This document shows, one piece after another, positions 60,273-64,000 of a stretch of 64,000 nucleotides of DNA; positions within the stretch are counted from its first letter, which is position 1, and every line of letters begins with the position of its first letter. Below the pieces are notes generated by a model, which did not search any database, was not told the origin of the DNA, and was given only the letters and a program-made list of their open reading frames with translations. The stretch is from Streptomyces sp. NRRL F-525 (GTDB lineage Bacteria; Actinomycetota; Actinomycetes; Streptomycetales; Streptomycetaceae). The stretch lies in NCBI RefSeq assembly GCF_000716605.1, contig NZ_JNXE01000019.1:110354-174353 (forward strand). Reading direction: 5' to 3'. The position numbers were made by a program, and so were the translations under genes.

Positions 60273-60358
60273 GATTCCCCCGCTGGTAGTCCGTCCCGGC
60301 GGGCTGTCGAGGCCCGTCCGGCGATGGCTACGTTGGCAGGGGGGCCGTTACGGAGGCG

Positions 60359-60460
60359 TCACCGCGGCGTCAGCGGAGGCGAAGTGGTGTTGCCGACCAC
60401 GGCGCCGAGGGGGAAGGGAAGCACCAGCTCGCCGAAGAACTCGGCTGTGTGAAACGGCAT
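60359..60460 (-). CDS. Possible 33-aa peptide upstream of the tail locus
   Basis: Short open frame beginning MPFHTAEFFGELVLPFP and ending LTPR, with about 84% G/C at third positions. It has no clear RBS. It lies in the leader of the tail operon and may be a leader peptide, a membrane-active peptide or chance. Confidence 0.22.
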   Translation of the reverse strand: MPFHTAEFFGELVLPFPLGAVVGNTTSPPLTPR

Positions 60461-60540
60461 TTGGGGACTCTGATCCAGGTGCCGCGCGCCCCGCGTTCTC
60501 TTCCCGCGGCGGCTGTCCCCGAGTCGTCCCCAAGAATGGC

Positions 60541-60578
60541 TGAGGGGCGGTTTCGGATTCCTCCGAAACCGCCCCTCA
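60541..60578 (-). terminator. Terminator of tRNA-Pro
   Basis: TGAGGGGCGGTTTCGGA (60541-60557) pairs perfectly with 60562-60578 over 17 bp with a four-base loop, directly after the tRNA's 3' end on the minus strand. Confidence 0.8.
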
Positions 60579-60595
60579 CCAACGACTCTGCCGAG

Positions 60596-60669
<74 letters not shown>

Positions 60670-60794
60670 CTGCCCGTCTGACCTGGGGTTTCCCCTGGTT
60701 GAACGCGCATGGGAACAATACCGCACTCGCGTCGGTGATCGCGCACGCCTTCATTCGGGACGGGGAGCCTTCCGGGCGGCTCCGACCGCACCGC

Positions 60795-60825
60795 TTGACC
60801 TGAAGTTTGGTTGAGGTTGCACGAT
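60795..60825 (+). promoter_or_regulatory. Promoter with SoxR/MerR-like box before the split transketolase
   Basis: -35 TTGACC (60795-60800) and a -10-like CACGAT (60820-60825) are 19 bases apart, the long spacer typical of MerR-family activated promoters. The spacer carries CCTGAAGTTTGGTTGAGG, which matches the SoxR-box consensus CCTCAAGTTAACTTGAGG at 14 of 18 positions. The ATG follows 7 bases after the -10, so the transcript would be nearly leaderless. Confidence 0.5.
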
Positions 60826-60832
60826 CGTCCGC

Positions 60833-61543
60833 ATGACGACGACCACCACGGAACACAGCCGCCTGTACACGTACGACGACCTGCCCCGGCTCATGGGGCT
60901 GATGACCGGCGACGAGAAGCACGGCCCGGCGGCGACCTCGACGCTGGACGTGCTGTGGGTCCTCTACGACCGGGTGCTACGGGTCGGCCCGGAGCGCATG
61001 AACGACCCCGAGCGGGACCGGTTCCTGCTGTCCAAGGGGCACGGGCCGATGGCGTACTACGCGGTGCTGGCCGCGAAGGGATTCGTACCGGTGGACTGGC
61101 TCCCCGACTTCGGCTCCTACGACTCTCCGCTCGGGCACCATCCCGACCGGGTGCTGGTGCCCGGCGCCGAGATCGGCAGCGGGTCGCTGGGGCACGGGCT
61201 GCCGATCGCCGTCGGGACGGCACTGGGGCTGCGCGCCCAGAGGCGTACCGAACCGCGGGTCTGGGTCCTGGTCGGTGACGCCGAACTGGACGAGGGCAGC
61301 AACCACGAGGCCATCGCCTTCGCCGGGCCCGCCGGACTGGAACGCCTGCACACCGTCGTCGTCGACAACTCCTCCGCCAGCCACGCCCGGCCGGGCGGTA
61401 TCGCCGCCCGCTTCGAGGCCGCGGGCTGGTCCGCGGTGACGGTCGACGGCCGTGATCACGAAGCGCTGTACGCGGCCTTCACCGCGCCGCACCCCGGCCG
61501 ACCGCATGTGGTCGTGGCCCGGGTGGAGCCGAAGTCCGCCTGA
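60833..61543 (+). CDS. Transketolase N-terminal subunit (TPP-binding)
   Basis: 236-aa protein corresponding to the thiamin-diphosphate-binding half of transketolase. FLLSKGHGPMAYYAVLA and GSGSLGHGLPIAVGTALGL are classic, and the TPP/Mg motif is GDAELDEGSNHEA (GDxE ... N). With the following gene it forms a two-subunit enzyme moving two-carbon units between sugars or serving a specialised pathway. It follows a SoxR-like promoter. Confidence 0.88.
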   Translation: MTTTTTEHSRLYTYDDLPRLMGLMTGDEKHGPAATSTLDVLWVLYDRVLRVGPERMNDPERDRFLLSKGHGPMAYYAVLAAKGFVPVDWLPDFGSYDSPLGHHPDRVLVPGAEIGSGSLGHGLPIAVGTALGLRAQRRTEPRVWVLVGDAELDEGSNHEAIAFAGPAGLERLHTVVVDNSSASHARPGGIAARFEAAGWSAVTVDGRDHEALYAAFTAPHPGRPHVVVARVEPKSA

Positions 61544-61589
61544 CCGTCCCTCCGCATCACCGTCCCCGGCACATCGAGAAAGGCTCTCC

Positions 61590-62516
61590 ATGGACACCAT
61601 GCGTGACCGTTTCGCCCCGGTCGTCTCCCGGCTGCTCGACGAGGACCCGCGGGTCGCGGTCGTGCTCGCCGAGATCGGCAAGGACGGCTTCGCGGACGCC
61701 CAACTCCGGTACCCGGACCGGGTGATCAACGTCGGCATCCGCGAGCAGCTCCTCGTCGGGGCGGGCGCGGGCCTCGCCCTGACCGGGATGCGCCCGGTCG
61801 TGCACACCTTCGCGAGCTTCCTCGTCGAGCGGCCCTTCGAGCAGGTCAAGCTGGACCTCGGCCACCAGGACGTCGGCGCGGTCCTGGTGAGCGCGGCGGC
61901 CTCCTTCGACTGGCCCGCCGGCGGGTTCACGCACATGGCACCGGGCGACGTGGCCCTCCTCGACACCCTGGACGGCTGGACCGTCCACGTGCCGGGCCAC
62001 CCGGACGAGGCCGAGACCCTGATACGGCACGCGGTCGCCGCCGGCGACGACAAGGTGTACGTACGGCTGTCGGTCCAGTCGAACGCGGAGGCCCTCCCGG
62101 TCGACGGCGCGCGCTTCCTCACCGTCCGCCAGGGCCGCTCCGGTGTGGTCGTCGCCGTCGGGCCGATGCTCGACGCCGTCCTCGCCGCGACGGAGGGCCT
62201 CGACGTCACCGTCCTGTACGCCACGACCGTACGGCCCTTCGACGCGGACGCGTTGCGCACCGCCACGCGCGACGCCGGGGCGGACGTCGTCCTCGTCGAG
62301 CCGTATCTGGCGGGCACCTCGACAGCGGCCGCGAACGACGCACTCGCCGACATGCCCCACCGCGTGCTCGGCCTGGGCGTCGGCAAGGCCGAACTCCGGC
62401 GCTACGGCACCGTCACCGAACACCTCACCGCCCACGGCCTCGACGCGCGGACCCTGCGCGAGCGGATCGGCGGCTTTGTGGAAGGAGGCGCCGGGCGGGC
62501 GGCACCCCGGGGCTGA
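61590..62516 (+). CDS. Transketolase C-terminal subunit
   Basis: 308-aa pyrimidine-binding half: RVINVGIREQLLVGAGAGLAL contains the conserved Glu that activates TPP; TFASFLVERPFEQVKLDL follows. The C-terminal half resembles transketolase/PDH-E1 beta C-domain (VVVAVGPMLDAVL, VLVEPYLAGTS). ATG at 61590 with RBS AGAAAGG; 46 bases after the N-subunit stop. The split form occurs widely in bacteria with a second, single-chain transketolase. Confidence 0.88.
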   Translation: MDTMRDRFAPVVSRLLDEDPRVAVVLAEIGKDGFADAQLRYPDRVINVGIREQLLVGAGAGLALTGMRPVVHTFASFLVERPFEQVKLDLGHQDVGAVLVSAAASFDWPAGGFTHMAPGDVALLDTLDGWTVHVPGHPDEAETLIRHAVAAGDDKVYVRLSVQSNAEALPVDGARFLTVRQGRSGVVVAVGPMLDAVLAATEGLDVTVLYATTVRPFDADALRTATRDAGADVVLVEPYLAGTSTAAANDALADMPHRVLGLGVGKAELRRYGTVTEHLTAHGLDARTLRERIGGFVEGGAGRAAPRG

Positions 62517-62551
62517 GGCCCCGCCTCCGCCGAGACCCCGCCGACGCGCCG

Positions 62552-63976
62552 TCAACTCTCTTGCGGACACGCCCGTTCACGTATCGCCGCATCGCTCACT
62601 GCACTCACCCCACTTGGACCGACGGGTATCGCGTCGGCCCGCACCAGCCCGCGTATCGCAGGCACCAGGAGCAGGGAGATCGGCACCACGAAGCTCATCG
62701 CGCCCGCGACGAGGAGCACGTGGTCGGCGCCGAAGGCCGCGGCGGCGGGGCCCGCCAAGGCCTGGCCGACCGGCATCATCGCGAGGGAGCCCGCCACGTC
62801 GTACGCGTGGATGCGGTTGAGGACGTCCGGTGGGACCTGGGTCTGGACGCTCGTCGCCCACATCACGCCCCAGAAGGACATCCCCACTCCGGCGACGGCG
62901 GCCCCGGCCGCCATGGCCGGTACGCCGAGTCCCGCTCCGACGGTCGCCGGGAATCCGGCGAAGGCGAAGAGGGCGATCGCACCGGCGCGCAGCATACGGC
63001 GGGGGCGCAGCCGCAGGGCGAGGAGTCCGCCTACGACGGTGCCCGCGCCGAGGGCCGAGTTGACCAGGCCGTAGGCGCGCGGGCCGTGCTGTTGCACCAC
63101 CTCGGTCGCCACGAGCGGAACGGTCGGGCCCCACACGGCGATCATGTAGAAGCACCACACGGCGATGACTCCCCAAAGCCACGTGCGTGATCTGAACTCC
63201 CGCCAGCCCTCGACCAGATCGGCCTTGAAGGCGCCCGAACCGTGCCCGGGCTCGCGGCTGCCCGGTGCGAGCGGGGGCAGCCGGAGGAGAAGGAGGCACA
63301 GGGCGCTGACCGCGTAGGTGGCGGCGTGGGCCGCGAACACGCCGCCGGGCGAGGTGAATCCGACGAGCAGGCCTGCCACGGCCGGGCCCGCGAGCTGGGC
63401 GGCGGACTCGGCGATGCGTATGGCGCCGTTCGCGCCCTGGATGTCGGAGGCGAGTCGCGGCACCGTGCTCGCCACGCCGGGCTGGAACACCGCACCCGCC
63501 ACGCCGTTGACGAAGCCGATCGCGCAGATCTCCCAGAGCACGACATGGCCGGTGAAGAAGAGCGCGGCGGCGAGGGACTGGGTGCCGAGGCGCACCAGGT
63601 CGGCGCCGATCATCAGCTTGCGGGTGCTGAACCGGTCCGCGATCACCCCGCCGAAGACCACAAGTCCCGCGAAGGCGGCGGCCGTTGAGGCCATGGCGAG
63701 GCCTACCGCGCCCGCGCCGTACCCGTGTTCCAGGAGGCCGGCGGCGAGGGCCACGGGCAGCATGGTGTCGCCGAGGCGGGCGACGGCGCGGGCCACGAAG
63801 AACAATGCGAAGTCCCGTGACCAGACGGGCCGTTCACCACCTCCGCCGCCCCGCTTCACCGCCCCCGCAACCGCACCGGCACCCCCACCAGCACCCTTTC
63901 CGGCAACGATGTCATCGCCGACGCCATCGGCTCCGCCCGACTCCGCCTCCGGCCCGCTCCCCGTCCCAGCAGTCAT
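62552..63976 (-). CDS. MFS exporter (MFS_3 / EntS-like)
   Basis: 474-aa major facilitator protein with about twelve transmembrane segments and a Gly/Ala-rich cytoplasmic start of about 50 residues. Blocks DFALFFVARAVARLGDTML, VFGGVIADRFSTRKLMIGAD (loop 2-3 motif) and VNGVAGAVFQPGVASTVPRL resemble the MFS_3 group, which includes siderophore and small-molecule exporters. Start with RBS GGAGGG. Convergent with the transketolase genes. Substrate unknown. Confidence 0.88.
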   Translation of the reverse strand: MTAGTGSGPEAESGGADGVGDDIVAGKGAGGGAGAVAGAVKRGGGGGERPVWSRDFALFFVARAVARLGDTMLPVALAAGLLEHGYGAGAVGLAMASTAAAFAGLVVFGGVIADRFSTRKLMIGADLVRLGTQSLAAALFFTGHVVLWEICAIGFVNGVAGAVFQPGVASTVPRLASDIQGANGAIRIAESAAQLAGPAVAGLLVGFTSPGGVFAAHAATYAVSALCLLLLRLPPLAPGSREPGHGSGAFKADLVEGWREFRSRTWLWGVIAVWCFYMIAVWGPTVPLVATEVVQQHGPRAYGLVNSALGAGTVVGGLLALRLRPRRMLRAGAIALFAFAGFPATVGAGLGVPAMAAGAAVAGVGMSFWGVMWATSVQTQVPPDVLNRIHAYDVAGSLAMMPVGQALAGPAAAAFGADHVLLVAGAMSFVVPISLLLVPAIRGLVRADAIPVGPSGVSAVSDAAIRERACPQES

Positions 63977-64000
63977 CCCCCACCGCTCCCTCCCCCGACC

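Overview
The window is high-GC actinobacterial chromosome, almost certainly Streptomyces. Support: strong G/C third-position bias in every gene, frequent GTG and some TTG starts, four-base stop/start overlaps, a Tat-exported phosphoesterase, an ABC sugar importer without its own ATPase, and a SARP-type regulator. No transposase, integrase, CRISPR array, rRNA or phage capsid gene was seen.

Layout. (1) 71-1501: Tat-exported phospholipase C-type phosphoesterase. (2) 1805-10133: a carbohydrate-use locus. A LacI repressor (minus) diverges from a plus-strand set: GH127 beta-L-arabinofuranosidase-like enzyme, lipoprotein sugar-binding protein, two permeases, and a secreted clan-A glycosidase with a ricin-type lectin domain. 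Two near-identical operator-like sites flank the promoter. (3) 10201-10968: PAP2 phosphatase. (4) 10976-38526, all minus: a 21-gene, 27.5-kb extracellular polysaccharide operon read from 38526 downwards. It has an initiating sugar-phosphate transferase, an AlgD-like nucleotide-sugar dehydrogenase, three glycosyltransferases, two Wzz-like chain-length proteins, Wzy polymerase and Wzx flippase. It also has a CDP-sugar branch (cytidylyltransferase, C-methyltransferase, SDR epimerase, PIG-L deacetylase), decorating enzymes (pyruvyl transferase, asparagine synthetase, aminotransferase, RmlC-like epimerase), and two polysaccharide-lyase or beta-helix proteins. (5) 38527-39774: about 1.2 kb with no convincing gene.

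(6) 39775-60272, all minus: a contractile phage-tail-like particle locus without head, portal, terminase or integrase. Read from 60272 downwards it encodes an unknown first protein, sheath, tube, a 104-aa protein resembling only the C-terminal tip of a tape-measure protein, hub/adaptor, baseplate plug, fused hub-spike, a PAAR-like tip, gp25-like and gpJ-like baseplate proteins, and a 1076-aa lectin-like tail protein. Three paralogous fibre-like proteins follow. Next come two large proteins sharing an N-terminal domain; the bigger one (1143 aa) ends in a cytidine-deaminase-like domain (HAE plus CxxC). The locus closes with a SARP regulator, a GH25 muramidase and a holin-like protein. The gene set fits a tailocin or contractile injection system that may carry effectors and may be released by lysis. 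This is the most interesting part of the window.

(7) 60541-63976: tRNA-Pro(GGG) with a strong terminator, a two-subunit transketolase whose promoter carries a SoxR-like box with the long spacer typical of MerR-family promoters, and an MFS exporter.

How parts work together. Region 2 would cut L-arabinofuranose-containing glycans outside the cell, import the products and derepress through LacI. Region 4 is a complete Wzx/Wzy pathway except for a functional tyrosine kinase: both Wzz proteins carry P-loop-like tails lacking the catalytic lysine. Region 6 makes the particle, its targeting fibres, candidate cargo, its regulator and its exit route. All functional statements are read from sequence motifs and family knowledge; no searches were run.
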